From Asterias rubens (taxonomy: Eukaryota; Echinodermata; Asteroidea; Forcipulatida; Asteriidae): a stretch of 64,000 bases of DNA. A program made the translations under genes and the position numbers. The DNA lies in contig NC_047062.1 in assembly GCF_902459465.1 (NCBI RefSeq), forward strand, positions 1,862,501-1,926,500, read 5' to 3'. Of the stretch, positions 1 through 10,269 are shown piece by piece (positions within the stretch are counted from its first letter, which is position 1; each line of letters opens with the position of its first letter). The notes below the pieces were generated by a model. That model was given only the letters and a program-made list of their open reading frames with translations. It made no database searches and was not told the origin of the DNA.

Positions 1-954
1 TATATTAATATTTATGTTTTGTATACAGTAGTTCTTGTGTACATCGTTTGTGCATTGCTTTTTACTTGCCATCTTTTGTTTTAATTTGTATTATTATTTA
101 TGGTTTATTAAAAAACTGCAACACAGCGGCTAAAAGCAGAAATGTACAGTCTACAAAATATTACTTTAGTACAAAAGAATGAAATGTCTAAGTATAAACA
201 CACAGGCAGCAAATTTGAGACAAAAAAAAACATTAAAAAGAGCACATTTTCTTTTTTGGTTAGATTAAAAACCAACCATCGTTTCGAATCGAAAGAACCT
301 CACCACACTGATATCGGTATTTAAGTGATGAAAAAAGCAATAAATATTATTTGAACTGATAAATAAATGGCAAGTTACTGCAAATTTAGAGTGTTCAATT
401 ACCCTTTTATGAGATAGGTCTTGGTGGGCACATCTTTTTAAAGACAGTTTTTTTTCTTTTCGTTTTTTTTTTTCTACTTTTGCCCTTCCCTGGGTGGCCT
501 GTGTTTGTTTTATTGTATTGTCCGAAGAATTAAAATATATAAATAAAATAAAATAAAACAGTCCAATGACTTGTCCGGTGACCGCCGCCGCCGCGAGCAC
601 GGAGCATAATGCAGCTCTACATATTGTTGACATCAAAATCATAGCACCATTATGCATGACCATTTTGACCAACAGTTTTTAGCTCTTTTTATGGGATTGG
701 TTGACGGTTTAAAGACTAACAAATGTCTCTCTATTTACATTGAAAAATTACCCATGTGCTGCCAATGTGGTCCTGCAGCTTGTTCTGCAGTTTATTGTTG
801 CCTCCCAGTTACCTGCACAAGTTGCATAGTGTGACAAGGCCCTTAGACCGCATTAATGACAAAATGTGACGCGGTTTGGTTTTACTCTTCCAAGCAAAAG
901 TCCGTGTTTCACCAAATAGATGGAGCTACCGTAATGTTTCGCTTTTGATATTAT
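1..954. other. No gene recognised, left edge
   Basis: AT-rich sequence with a short GCC-rich patch near 580-600. The next exon of the minus-strand gene at 979-1098 should lie in this direction, but I see no convincing acceptor plus open reading frame here. An open minus-strand frame at 265-672 has no recognisable content. Confidence 0.4.
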
Positions 955-978
955 TTAAATTGTAAATCTCCACAATAC

Positions 979-1098
979 CTGCATGTATGATACCAAGGAA
1001 GCAAAAACCACGGTGAATATCATCAGTTGGAAGATTGTGCGGAACCGGCATTTTCGGTTATCCTTGACATCTCGGTGACTTGGTGATGGTGGCTTCAT
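979..1098 (-). CDS. First coding exon of a type II membrane protein (partial)
   Basis: A 120-nt exon read on the minus strand: ATG at 1098, 40 codons, then a CAG|GTATTG donor after 979 in phase 0. The peptide has a short basic cytoplasmic tail (MKPPSPSHRDVKDNRKCRFR) followed by a hydrophobic stretch (FQLMIFTVVFASLVSYM, residues 23-39). Basic tail plus one membrane anchor is typical of Golgi glycosyltransferases and sulfotransferases, but no catalytic domain is in the window, so the function is not assigned. The frame stays open upstream to an alternative ATG at 1188; I prefer 1098 because it gives the usual short tail. The rest of the gene would lie to the left. It rests on the donor, the open frame and peptide character only. 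Confidence 0.45.
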
Positions 1099-1189
1099 CC
1101 TCAGTTGTTGATGTTGATGATGTGGTTTGCGCGCGTCCGTATTTGTAAACACACAACCGTGTATAGGAAGGAAGACACAATGCAACAAA

Positions 1190-1990
1190 TTCTGCCGAGG
1201 AGTGTCCTTACGTCTTATTTGGAAACAAGTCTACTGGAAACAATTGTAATACACGTAATTTTTTATTTAGATTTTCGTGCATAAATACGACCGACTGTCT
1301 TCCTGTGTTGTTGTGGGATGATGTTAGCAGTATAACCACGTCGCATGACTGGTGCACCCTCAGTTACGTTAGGAAGTGACCAATCAGATCACCAGCGCTG
1401 TATCTTATTAGAATATTTCATGGCCACCACAGCATGAAAAACTAGATTACTTGTGTACACAAAAGGCATACCAATATTTGCAGTTTGCTTTATTATATAT
1501 GTTACACCTCAATGTTAGGTTGAATTCAAACAGTGAAGAATCGCATTAAATTGGTCTGGAATGAAAGGAAAACAGATACAGAAATGAGTTTGTTGCTCAA
1601 CAAGTTTAAGTCAGTACTTCAGTCTCCAGTCATCCACAGAATGACAATATGTTAAAACAATGATTTAACTAATAACAATATAATTCACTGCAATTTACTA
1701 TTCTACAATCACGAAAACCTGTGCTCTAGCCATACTAATTATGCACAGAAATCACCACACTAGAAATGTGTTTGTCTGAAACAACTCTAAACTGACTCTA
1801 GTATCCAAACAAAGAAACACATTAAATAACAGGATAAGAGAAACATTTATTAACTCTGCAATGTCTCCTGTGGTTGATAATAACTAGTTACTTCTAGCAA
1901 TACTTTCTTTAGTATTTATCAATGAACTAAAACCACAACCCAAGAAGTAGTAAACTCCTTGCAAACTTCAATCTATAAACAATGAAATCC
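1190..1990. other. Unassigned intergenic DNA
   Basis: AT-rich, no open frame of note and no repeat family recognised elsewhere in the window. It lies upstream of the minus-strand exon at 979-1098, so that gene's promoter may be here, but no clear element is visible. Confidence 0.4.
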
Positions 1991-2149
1991 CAGAGGGGTC
2001 ATTCCGTGTCAAATCAACCAGTTTTCAGAAAAGTTCCCAGGTGACCCTCTCAGATTTTGATGAAACTTCATCAGAATGACTGGATGTGGCTCAAATGAAC
2101 ACATACAAAAAAGCTAAGTCGTACTCCATGTCGTTTTCTAGATATGAAC

Positions 2150-2310
2150 CATTGAAATTTGGTCGAGGCGGCCATTTTGTGCTCGCGCGAGACGCGAAAA
2201 GTTATTTTTGTGTTAATTTCCGACTTTGAAAGCTCATAATTTAGTTATTGTACCAGGTAGAGAGCTCAAATTTGGTATTCCATCTTACTTCTTGCCAAAT
2301 TTCATGAATC
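2150..2310. repeat. Inverted-repeat arm, pair of 7400-7545
   Basis: This segment contains GGCGGCCATTTTGTG, a GCGCGAGACGCGAAA core and the motif TACCAGGTAGAGAGCTCAAA. The same blocks recur in the same order as reverse complement at 7400-7545. The pair flanks the LINE and the 37-bp tandem array. Either these are two opposite copies of one dispersed repeat, or the ends of one composite element. Confidence 0.65.
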
Positions 2311-3055
2311 ACTCAATTTAAATGTATCTCCTTTAATTTTCTAGTTATGGTCACTTAAAGTAGGCACTTTAATCAGCCGAAAATGTTTTTTGTGATAATT
2401 GGGTAATTTATATTATATCTTCTTATACAGCAATTTTCAGCTTTGGCACTCAACTCCTTCATGGTGTGGTGGCAATTTGAATATTATATGTTTTTGGCAC
2501 ATTTTAATATAATATCATACAGTGTACATGTACATGTACATTCATGTACACTACAATACATGGTAATATGTTTGAAGCTTGTGTAACTAATTTTTCTGGC
2601 TAGCAAAACGTAACATCAATGTATTGGCATTTGTGGTGTCTGCATGATACACAAGTACATATTTTGTTTGAGAAAGTAGTGATTGATGTCTGTCTGTGTT
2701 TGTCCATCACATTCATGATGCACATAATACGTGTTTTCCATCAAGTTTTCAATTTGACTGAGCGCCTGACAGCAGCCACTCAAATCAGCTCTGTGTTTGT
2801 TTGCTAATTTCTTAGTATATTGCTCAATTTGTGTTCTTATTTTTATACAACTGGATTTGTTACTACACCTGGAATCTACAGGACCTTTTCTGTGTATCCT
2901 GGAGTCATCTGAATTGTGAAAATAGTGTTTTCTGTTGGAATTGTTCACTGTCTCAGTTGAGAATTCTGGTGTATAAAGTTTACACACACTTAGGTGGCTG
3001 CATCCTGTGCAGTCATCCACCTAGTCCATGGACATTGTTCGCCCATCTGGGGACA

Positions 3056-3634
3056 ATGGAGATAAGTATCCTTATCATTCTCTCCCTGCTTGCTAGACCA
3101 TTGTACTGCACTAACTCATCTGTGGTCAGCTTTGTTCCATCAGCATCAATTGTGTCTGGTGCTTGCATCCTGCCAAAGACACATCTCGGCCTCATCCACC
3201 ATCGAAGATATCTGAAATGCCCTGTTTCTTACTATGACAACTCCCCAGCCACTTTTCATTTGGAAATTGTGATTTTTGGTGATATTGCTGTAAATCCTGG
3301 CCCTGAAGGTGTCAATAACTCAAACTCAGCAGAAGCTAGTCCAAACTCTGCAAATTCCTACTCACGAAACAAGCTTCTCAGTCTCCGTTATGCCCCATCC
3401 ACACGTGCTACAACTCTGCTGCCTTCCTGTACATTATCATTACAGAACCTTGGCCTTTTTGTAAATCCCAGCACTGTTGACCGACCTACTCATCGTGGTA
3501 AAAAAGCTGGTCGCCGTAGAACTGTTCATAAAGCCCCCCGTACCCGAAGTTACACTCCCATCTGTTCCAGTACCAGTGACTCCAGCCAAATCTCAACTAA
3601 GCCTTTGTGTTATAAACACACAGTCCATCTGTAA
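3056..3634 (+). pseudogene. LINE N-terminal segment with 2A-like motif
   Basis: An open frame (open from 2831, likely ATG 3056) begins with a hydrophobic, signal-like stretch (MEISILIILSLLARPLYC) and contains GDIAVNPGP at 3278-3304. The NPGP core, preceded by Asp five residues before the Pro, matches the ribosome-skipping 2A family. 2A-like sequences are known at the N terminus of some echinoderm CR1-type LINEs. The usual Glu of the D-x-E-x-NPGP consensus is Ala here, so activity may be reduced. A basic stretch (HRGKKAGRRR) follows. The frame leaves the endonuclease frame at a six-C run at 3534-3539, consistent with one extra C. Confidence 0.7.
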
Positions 3635-4340
3635 CAAGTATGACGATTTTGCTGATTTTGTTCTGCAAAAAGATCTGGACCTTGTTGCTGTTTCAGAAAC
3701 ATGGCTGAGACCAGACGACAACTTAACATGTCGTCAGTGTACCCCTGCAGGCTACTACTTTCATCACATCCCAAGACCTCACAAGACTGGTGGAGGAGTT
3801 GCAACACTGTACAGATCTACTTTATCCGTCTCTGTGAAAAGTAATGACGTCCAGTACACAACTTTTGAATCTCTTCATGCTGAAGTTTCCGGAAACTCTA
3901 AATCTGTTCGCCTTGTCATTGTATACAGACCTGAAAGAGATTCAAACGGCCAACATGTGACTTTCTCAAGTTTTCTAAGGGAGTTTGAGAATTTGATTTT
4001 GGAATATCTGCTTCATCCATCGAAAATCATCACAGGCGACTTTAACATTCATGTTGATGACATCCACAACACCAATGCAAACCAGTTTAAGCATCTACTT
4101 CAGGCTTTTGGTCTTACCCAGCATATCAAGGAGCCGACTCATCGTCTCGGTCATTGCCTAGACCTTGTCATAACTCGTGAAATCTCCCCACCAATTGTCT
4201 CAAACTTTGTTATTCTACCTGGATTATCAGACCATTATGCAGTCATGTGTAACTTGAGTCTGTGCAAGCCCAAAGTCCCAACCGTCACTATAAAGAGCCG
4301 ACAATGGAAACATGTGAATCCCTACCGAAGTGTTCCGTGA
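3477..4340 (+). pseudogene. LINE apurinic-type endonuclease domain
   Basis: Residues after about 40 show the exonuclease-endonuclease-phosphatase fold motifs in order: NTQSI near the start, SETWL with the metal-binding Glu, TGGGVATLYR, VIVYRP, ITGDFN, LDLVIT and the catalytic SDH near the end. This domain nicks target DNA to prime reverse transcription. The true start is not the ATG at 3477, because the protein continues from the upstream frame through the C-run at 3534-3539. The frame ends at a TGA at 4338, where one extra base near 4330-4332 separates it from the reverse transcriptase frame. All catalytic motifs I can check are present, so the domain decayed mainly by frameshift. Confidence 0.85.
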
Positions 4341-6456
4341 CATAGGCTCCCATTTAGCAAATCTAGAAGTTGATCACGACTGCTTGGATTCCTATGTCAG
4401 CCAATATGAGAGTACAGTCAGTGACATCTTGGATAAATACGCACCTTGGAAAACGAGATCAGTCAAGGTCCGAACTGAAGTCTCCTGGTTCAATGATGAT
4501 ATTCGTACAGCGAGAAAGATCTGTCGTCAACTGGAGCGGAAGTGGCGGAAAAATGGCAAATTGGCAATTCAACGACAAGAATATCGCAACCAATGTAAAG
4601 TAGTTAGGAATTTGATCAACCAGGCAAAGATCATCCATTATTCATGTCAAGTACAAGAATCCTCAGGAGATCAAAAGAAGCTTTTCAAGATAATTGGTAA
4701 GTTGTTGCTCAAACCCAAAACCCCTGTTCTTCCATCCACTTACAATGACCAGGACTTAGCAAATGAGTTCCATAAATTCTTTGTCACCAAGATTTCAGAC
4801 ATCCGCTCATCATTTTCATCAGTCCCTTACAACGTGCCGCAGACATTGCCACAACTTCAACCAGAGTGTAGACTATCTGTGTTTGAGCCTGCGACTGTTG
4901 CTGAGATTCAAAGGGTTATTATGAAATCTCCTTCAAAATCCTGTGAGCTGGATCCAGTGTCAACATCCATGATAAAGCAAAACATCAATATTTTTGTACC
5001 CTACATCACTAAGCTTGTAAACGAATCCCTCAGTTCCGGTTGTTTCCCCGATAGCCTCAAAGTTTCCTACATCAGGCCGCTCATCAAGAAACCAAACCTG
5101 GACAAGGAGATATTCCAAAGCTACAGACCGGTTGCAAACTTAAAATATCTTGGAAAAGTCATTGAACGAGTAGTTTTATCACGTATTTCTGATCACATTC
5201 ATACTTTCAACCTGTCCGACGTGTTCCAGTCAGCATACAAGCCTTTCCATGGGACTGAGGCTGCACTAGTCCGTGTGAGCAACGATATTCTCTCTGCAAT
5301 GGACAATGGTAACCTTACAGCACTAGTCCTGCTAGACTTGAGTGCTGCTTTTGACACTGTCGATCACAACATCCTTCTCTCTCGGCTCCAGAATCACCTT
5401 GGCATAGAGGACACAGCCCTATCATGGTGCAAATCGTATCTCTACAATAGAACTCAGCATGTATGTATTGGCACCGCGATATCCGACCCTGTTGTTTTGA
5501 ACTACTCTGTGCCACAGGGGTCGGTACTCGGCCCGCAGTGGTTTACGCTATACACTTTACCGATTCGTGACATCATCCTGAAATTTAATCTGAATTACCA
5601 TGTGTACGCAGACAACACTCAGCTATACATCACGTTTAAATCTTCTCAAGAAAACGCCAATGCATCCATTGCAAGACTTGAGAAATGCATCCAAGAGATT
5701 CGACGTTGGACACAACAAAACTTCCTGAAGTTAAATGATGATAAGACAGAGTTCCTTCTATTTGGGTCACGTCAACAGTTAACTAAGGTTTCAGTGCCAT
5801 ACATCTCCATCGGTGATGCTCGGATAGCTCCCTCGCTGAAAGCTCGGAACTTAGGTGTTATTTTTGATTCATCAATGACACTTCAGCCACACATCAACAA
5901 CATTGTTCGTTTATCATCATATCACATCAGGAATATAGGTAAGATTCGCAAGTACTTGGACAAAAGTGCCACTGAAAAGGTCATTCACGCATTTGTTACT
6001 TCTCGTCTTGACAACGGCAATGCTCTTCTCTACAGTCTTCCTAACAACCAGATTTCCAGACTTCAACGGCTCCAAAATACTGCTGCCCGCATTGTGACAC
6101 TGTCTAGAAAATCCTGTTCTATCACCCCCATTCTGAAACAACTACACTGGCTCCCTATCTCTCAACGAATCATCTTCAAGCTGATGCTCATTGTCCACAA
6201 AGCTCTTAATGGCAAGGCTCCCCACTATATTTCTGAACTGCTTCAAGTTTACACTCCATCAAGGAATCTTCGATCAAGTTCTATGCTTCTCCTCATTGAA
6301 CCCAAGTCTCGACACTCATGGGGTGACAGGTCTTTTTCTTCAGCCGCGCCACGCATCTGGAACTCTCTACCACTTAGTCTTCGATCTTGTCTTTGTACTG
6401 CAAAATTCAAGTCTCTTCTCAAAACTTATCTTATGTCACAGGTTTTCAATGACTAA
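4330..6456 (+). pseudogene. LINE reverse transcriptase, 708-codon open frame
   Basis: The open frame carries non-LTR reverse transcriptase motifs in order: SYRPVANL, LLDLSAAFDTVDH with the first catalytic Asp, SVPQGSVLGP, YADN, LKLNDDKTEFLLFG and LGVIFD. The C-terminal region (QRLQNTAARIV, HWLPISQRIIFKL, GDRSFSSAAPRIWNSLP, FKSLLKTYL) is characteristic of CR1/L2/Rex-type elements. The active-site box is normally YADD. Here the second Asp codon at 5614-5616 is AAC (Asn), a one-base change expected to abolish polymerase activity. The frame lacks an ATG at its start because it is the continuation of the endonuclease frame. Apart from that residue the frame is intact over 2.1 kb, so the copy is fairly young. 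Confidence 0.9.
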
Positions 6457-6599
6457 TTTTGTTGTGTCTGTTTTTCTTTGTGTTGTATTTTGTTTTTGTT
6501 TTGTTTTTGTTTTGTTTTTGGTTTTACTGCGCCTTGAACATCCAGCAGGGTGGATATGTGCGCATTACAAGTCTTATTATTATTATATTATTATTAAAA

Positions 6600-7060
6600 C
6601 GGTTTTTGTGTGGTCATAACCTCCGGGTCTGTTTACATGGGGCTACTTGTATGATTTCAGATTTCCCCTTACACACAAAACTATCGGTAGAGACTCTTGT
6701 TCAAAAACATGTCACTTCACTGAATATAAATATTTGTATTTCCCCGGCATACACCATTTCCGGAAGACGACAACCAATTGGGACATAGATAACCCTTCCA
6801 CACCCTCTCCTACCCATTTGTTATTATTATTATTATTATCTTTTTAGAAAGAGCTGATTAATTTGATGTTTGTTGCGTTCCCCCTTACATAATTATAAAA
6901 TGGTACTCTTCTAAAAATGTTTGGCAAGTCAGTCAACCCGCTGGTGAGTGTAATTTATTCCTCCATGGTGGTGTGAACTAGAACAGAAAATAACAACAAC
7001 TAATATCCACAATCTACACAATCATAGGTTTTGAAGTAGGCCTGCACCGACCGGACGCAA
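6600..7060. other. Spacer between LINE and 37-bp array
   Basis: No gene seen. Contains a short TTA microsatellite near 6818-6838. Confidence 0.4.
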
Positions 7061-7095
7061 AATTCGGATATCCCAAAATCCCATCAGCGGTTCCA

Positions 7096-7401
7096 AAAGT
7101 TGACCGATTGCAAAAAGCCACCACCGATCCCTAAAGTTGACTGATTGCAAAAAGCCACCTCCGATCCCTTAAGTTGACCGATTGCGAAAAGCCATCACCG
7201 ACCCCTAAAGTTGACCGATTGCAAAAAGCCACCACCGATCACTAAAGTTGACCGATTGCAAAAAGCCACCACCGATCACTAAAGTTGACCGCATGCAAAA
7301 AGCCATCACCGATCCCTGAAGTTGACCGATTGCAAAAAGCCATCACCGATCCCTTAAGTTGACCGATTGCAAAAAGCCATCACCGATCCCTAAAGTTGAC
7401 C
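7096..7401. repeat. 37-bp tandem array, about 8.3 units
   Basis: GTTGAC recurs at 7099, 7136, 7173, 7210, 7247, 7284, 7321, 7358 and 7395, exactly 37 bp apart. Each unit reads AAAGTTGACCGATTGCAAAA then GCCACCACCGATCCCT, with a few substitutions and no indels. The perfect period indicates recent amplification. A partly matching unit precedes the array near 7060. This is a satellite-like array; there are no spacers. Confidence 0.95.
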
Positions 7402-7545
7402 GATTTTGGCAAAAATTAAGATGGAATACCAAGTTTGAGCTCTCTACCTGGTACAAAATCTAAATTATGAGTTTTCAAAGTCGGAAATTATCACAAAAAT
7501 CACATTTCGCGTCTCGTGCGCGCACAAAATGGCCGCCTCGATTTG
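7400..7545. repeat. Inverted-repeat arm, pair of 2150-2310
   Basis: Reverse complement of the arm at 2150-2310, sharing the GAGCTCTCTACCTGGTA block, the GGAAATTA block, the CGCGTCTCG block and CAAAATGGCCGCCTCG. It abuts the 37-bp array on its left and the palindrome array on its right. Confidence 0.65.
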
Positions 7546-7554
7546 TGAGTGCAC

Positions 7555-8180
7555 ATTTGTTATGGTTTGTAAACCATGATTTCTGAGTGCACATTTTTTA
7601 TGGTTTGTAAACCATGATTTGTGAGTGCACATTTTGATGGTTTGTAAACCATGATTTGTAAGTGCACATTTTTTTATGGTTTACAAACAACGTTTTTGAG
7701 ATGTGTAAATTTTCATGGTTTATAAACCATGTTTTTTAAGAAGTCTCGATTTTCATGGTATATAAACCATGTTTTTTAAGAAGTCTCGATTTTCATGGTT
7801 TATAAACCATGGTCACAAACCATGATTTTATGATTCATTTGTTATGGTTTATAAACCATGATTTGTAAACCACGATTTTTATTCTTCAATTTTCATGGTT
7901 TATAAACCATGTTTTTTAGATGTCTCAATTTTCATGGTTTATAAACCATGATTTGTAAACCATGAATTTGATGCTTCAGTTTTTATGGTTTATTAACCAT
8001 GTTTTTAAGATGCGTAAATTGTCTTGGTTTATGAACCACGATTTGTAAATGTTTTTTGTATGTTCATGGTTTGTAAACCATAAACTTATACACAACAAAT
8101 ACTTTACTGGTATGTAAACCATAACAGGATTTGGCAACAGTTTCTATGGTTTACATCTAATTGCTGTAAACCATGGTAAA
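7555..8180. repeat. Array of ATGGTTTATAAACCAT palindromes
   Basis: The perfect 16-bp palindrome ATGGTTTATAAACCAT occurs at 7715, 7795, 7844, 7895 and 7934, with a one-base variant at 7755. The near-palindrome ATGGTTTGTAAACCAT occurs at 7562, 7600, 7637 and 8066. Decayed copies lie at 7676, 7985 and 8032, and a split hairpin (ATGGTTTAC ... GTAAACCAT) at 8143-8175. Spacers are about 22-65 bp; AGTGCACATTT recurs between early copies and AAGAAGTCTCGATTTTC between later ones, so it grew by local duplication. The hairpin-forming unit is better conserved than the spacers. Confidence 0.9.
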
Positions 8181-8204
8181 AACATGCCTTAAAAGTGTCA
8201 AACA

Positions 8205-8330
8205 ATTAATGGCGCCCCATAACTGACTGGGTAAATTATTGGGGTTGAACAAAGAATTGACTAGAGTGGGATTCGAACCAACGACCTCCGGATTAACAGA
8301 TTGTATTATTATATCGCACACTTATCTGGG
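8205..8330 (-). mobile_element. tRNA-derived SINE, minus strand
   Basis: On the minus strand a B-box-like GGTTCGAATCC follows GAGGTCGTT, then TCTAGTCAATTCTTTG and AACCCCAATAATT. This resembles a SINE common in marine deuterostomes. The tRNA head is truncated at its 5' side near 8330. Confidence 0.55.
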
Positions 8331-8477
8331 CCCAATTTCATAGAGTTGAAAAGGCAGAAAAATAATGCTAATCAGTTGTCTGCTATGCAGGAATGAGCAG
8401 TACACCAGTCACAAGTTGTATATGTAACATGGTCTAGTTAAGCTGGTAACCTTATTCTGATAAGCATAATATTTGTT
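8329..8477. mobile_element. Family F MITE, one end degraded
   Basis: Begins with the family F terminus GGGCCCAATTTCATAGAG and carries the internal GCTGGTAACC and TGATAAGCATAAT blocks seen in other F copies. The other terminus is lost. Confidence 0.5.
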
Positions 8478-8678
8478 TTCTTTTCTTTTTTTCTTTTTTA
8501 TGCAAGTCGCCTGACACACAAGGCCTGTAGAAGGCCACTTCAAGGTGTGATGGGCTGCAAGCAACTATTTTTTTTTCAGGGGCCGTTGCCACCTAAGTTG
8601 GTGCTGACACAAGGTTACCCCTTTTACAGTCTATAGATTTAGGCTTTGGTTCATCCATCAGAAGCCTACTAGTTGTGC

Positions 8679-9103
8679 TTAAAGGAACACGTTGCCTTGG
8701 ATAGGACGAGTTGGTATATTAAAAGTGTTCTGTAACCGTTTGTTATAATTAATGCGTATGGTTGGAAAGATGTTGTAAAAGTAGAATACAATGATCCACA
8801 CAAACATGCCTCGAAATTGCGTGGTTTTCCTTTTACTGTGCGAACTAACACAGTCGGCCATTTATGGAGTCAACAATTTGACTCCCATTCATGGAGTCAA
8901 AAATTTGACCCCCATAAATGGCCGACCGTGTTAGTCGACGAGGTAAAAGGAAAATTAACCGTGCAATTTCGAGGCATATTTGTGTGTATATCATTGTATT
9001 CTACTTTAAAACATCTTTCTAACCATATGCATTTAATAACAAACGGTTACAGAATGCTTTTCAAAGACCAACTCGACCGATCCAAAGCAACGTGTTCCTT
9101 TAA
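8679..9103. mobile_element. Family E MITE, full length
   Basis: Ends are TTAAAGGAACACGTTGCCTT and its inverse, flanked by TTAA. The arms repeat through the TCGACGAGTTGGT, AGAATACAATGATC and GGTTTTCCTTTTA blocks and meet at a centre with GGCCATTTATG / CATAAATGGCC. Other copies are at 46878-47230 and 61911-62291. No coding capacity; open frames here are chance translations. Confidence 0.9.
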
Positions 9104-9376
9104 GCAGCTCTATGAAAATGTGCCCTGGCGGTCAACTCTTAATGACCCCGTTATAATTTATTTCTTCGTTAATCACAGCCGAGAGCGATTTGACTGTACT
9201 ATACACCAAGCATTCACCGTTGAATTGGTCAGCCACAACAATCGGATTCTTCTTCACGCTGAGAACTGTTTTGAAGGCGTTGACCCTCTCCCTTGGACTG
9301 CCCTTATTCTTTAAGGTAAACGATTTGTGTGACCCATTCCGTCTATTGCATTTACAAGGTCACTAGGCCTTTACTA

Positions 9377-9569
9377 GGCCCAATTTCATAGAGCTGCTTA
9401 AGCACAAAAAGGTAGCTAAGCACATCAAAACTATATGCTTACTAGAATAAATAAGTTACCAGCCAAAACACCATCTCGCATGTACAATTTGTGATTGGTA
9501 TTCTGCTCAGTTGAGCAGAAAATTGTTAAGCAATATTTTCTGCTTAAGCAGCTCTATGGAATTGGCCCC
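9377..9569. mobile_element. Family F MITE, full length
   Basis: Terminal inverted repeats GGCCCAATTTCATAGAGCTG and CTCTATGGAATTGGCC, with subterminal CTTAAGCA blocks on both sides. About 193 bp and non-coding. Confidence 0.85.
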
Positions 9570-9732
9570 TGGACAATCCACAGTATACAGCTCCAAATTG
9601 TTTTTCGTCGTAGTGTTTCAGAATATTCCATTTCATCCCAAATCTGGTTGTCTGTCCCATGTTTCCCCAGTGCACTAAAACAATGTGTATCACTGTCAGA
9701 CTTTTAAGAACTTCTGTACAACTACTAACTTT

Positions 9733-10120
9733 TTAAAGGCAGTGAAAACTATTGGTAATTACTCAAAAATAATTATTTGCATAAAACCTCACTTGGTAAC
9801 GAATAATGGGGAGAGGTTAGTATAAAGTATTGTGAGAAACGGCTCCCTCTGAAGTAATGTAGTTTTCGAGAAAGAAGAAATTTTCCAAGAATTTGATTTC
9901 GAGACCTCAGATTTAGAACTTAAGATCTCGAAATCAAGCATTGTTGAAAGCACACAACTTCATGTGGCAATGGGATTTTTTCCTTTTTATTATTATCTCG
10001 CAACTTCGACAACCAGTTGAGCTCAGATTTTCACAGGTTTGTTATTTTATGCATATGTTGAGATACACCAACTTTAAAGGCTAGTCTCTAACAATTACAA
10101 ATAGTGTCCAGTGTCTTTAA
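9733..10120. mobile_element. Family A MITE, full length
   Basis: Ends are TTAAAGGCAGTG ... and ... CAGTGTCTTTAA. The interior has the block order shared by all A copies: AATTACTCAAA, GAGAAACGGCTCCCTCTGAA, GAGAAAGAAG, GATTTCGAGACCTC / GATCTCGAAATC, then TTTTCACAGGTTTGTTATTT and ACAATTAC near the far end. About 388 bp, no coding capacity, TTAA at both ends. Confidence 0.9.
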
Positions 10121-10154
10121 ATATTCTACAGCGATGCAATGGCAGGCCTACATC

Positions 10155-10262
10155 AATATGCCGTTTTTGCGGTAGGTCTGCCCATTTGGTATCTCGTTAA
10201 CGGGCATGCCTATCAGAGATTAGGGTATCTGTTATAATTCGGGTTCGAATCCATCCGAGTAT
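10155..10262 (+). mobile_element. tRNA-like SINE head, decayed
   Basis: TGGTATCTCGTTAACGGG resembles an A box region and GGGTTCGAATCCATCC a B box about 55 bp later. The intervening arms do not form a good cloverleaf, so this is more likely a SINE head than a tRNA gene. Confidence 0.35.
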
Positions 10263-10269
10263 ACATTCT

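Larger units (their letters stand above)
2830..6598 (+). mobile_element. CR1/L2-like non-LTR retrotransposon, frameshifted
   Basis: Order is N-terminal segment with a 2A-like motif, apurinic-type endonuclease, reverse transcriptase, then a short 3' tail ending in TTATTATTA repeats, typical of CR1/L2-group LINEs. The tail (GCGCCTTGAACATCCAGC, then a GTGCGCATTACAAGT block) recurs as a solo 3' fragment at 18003-18070 on the minus strand, and a related but distinct tail lies at 18985-19275. Frame changes between the three open segments and a changed catalytic residue show it is dead. The 5' boundary is not resolved. Confidence 0.85.

Noticed and set aside
265..672. 135-aa minus-strand open frame with an Ala run
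   Set aside because: Composition is low complexity (GCC repeats and poly-A/T), no splice or domain support.
2616..3020. 134-aa minus-strand open frame
   Set aside because: Overlaps the LINE 5' region on the opposite strand, no recognisable motif.
7096..7401. CRISPR-like regular repeats
   Set aside because: Units are contiguous at 37 bp with no unique spacers, and the window is clearly animal nuclear DNA.
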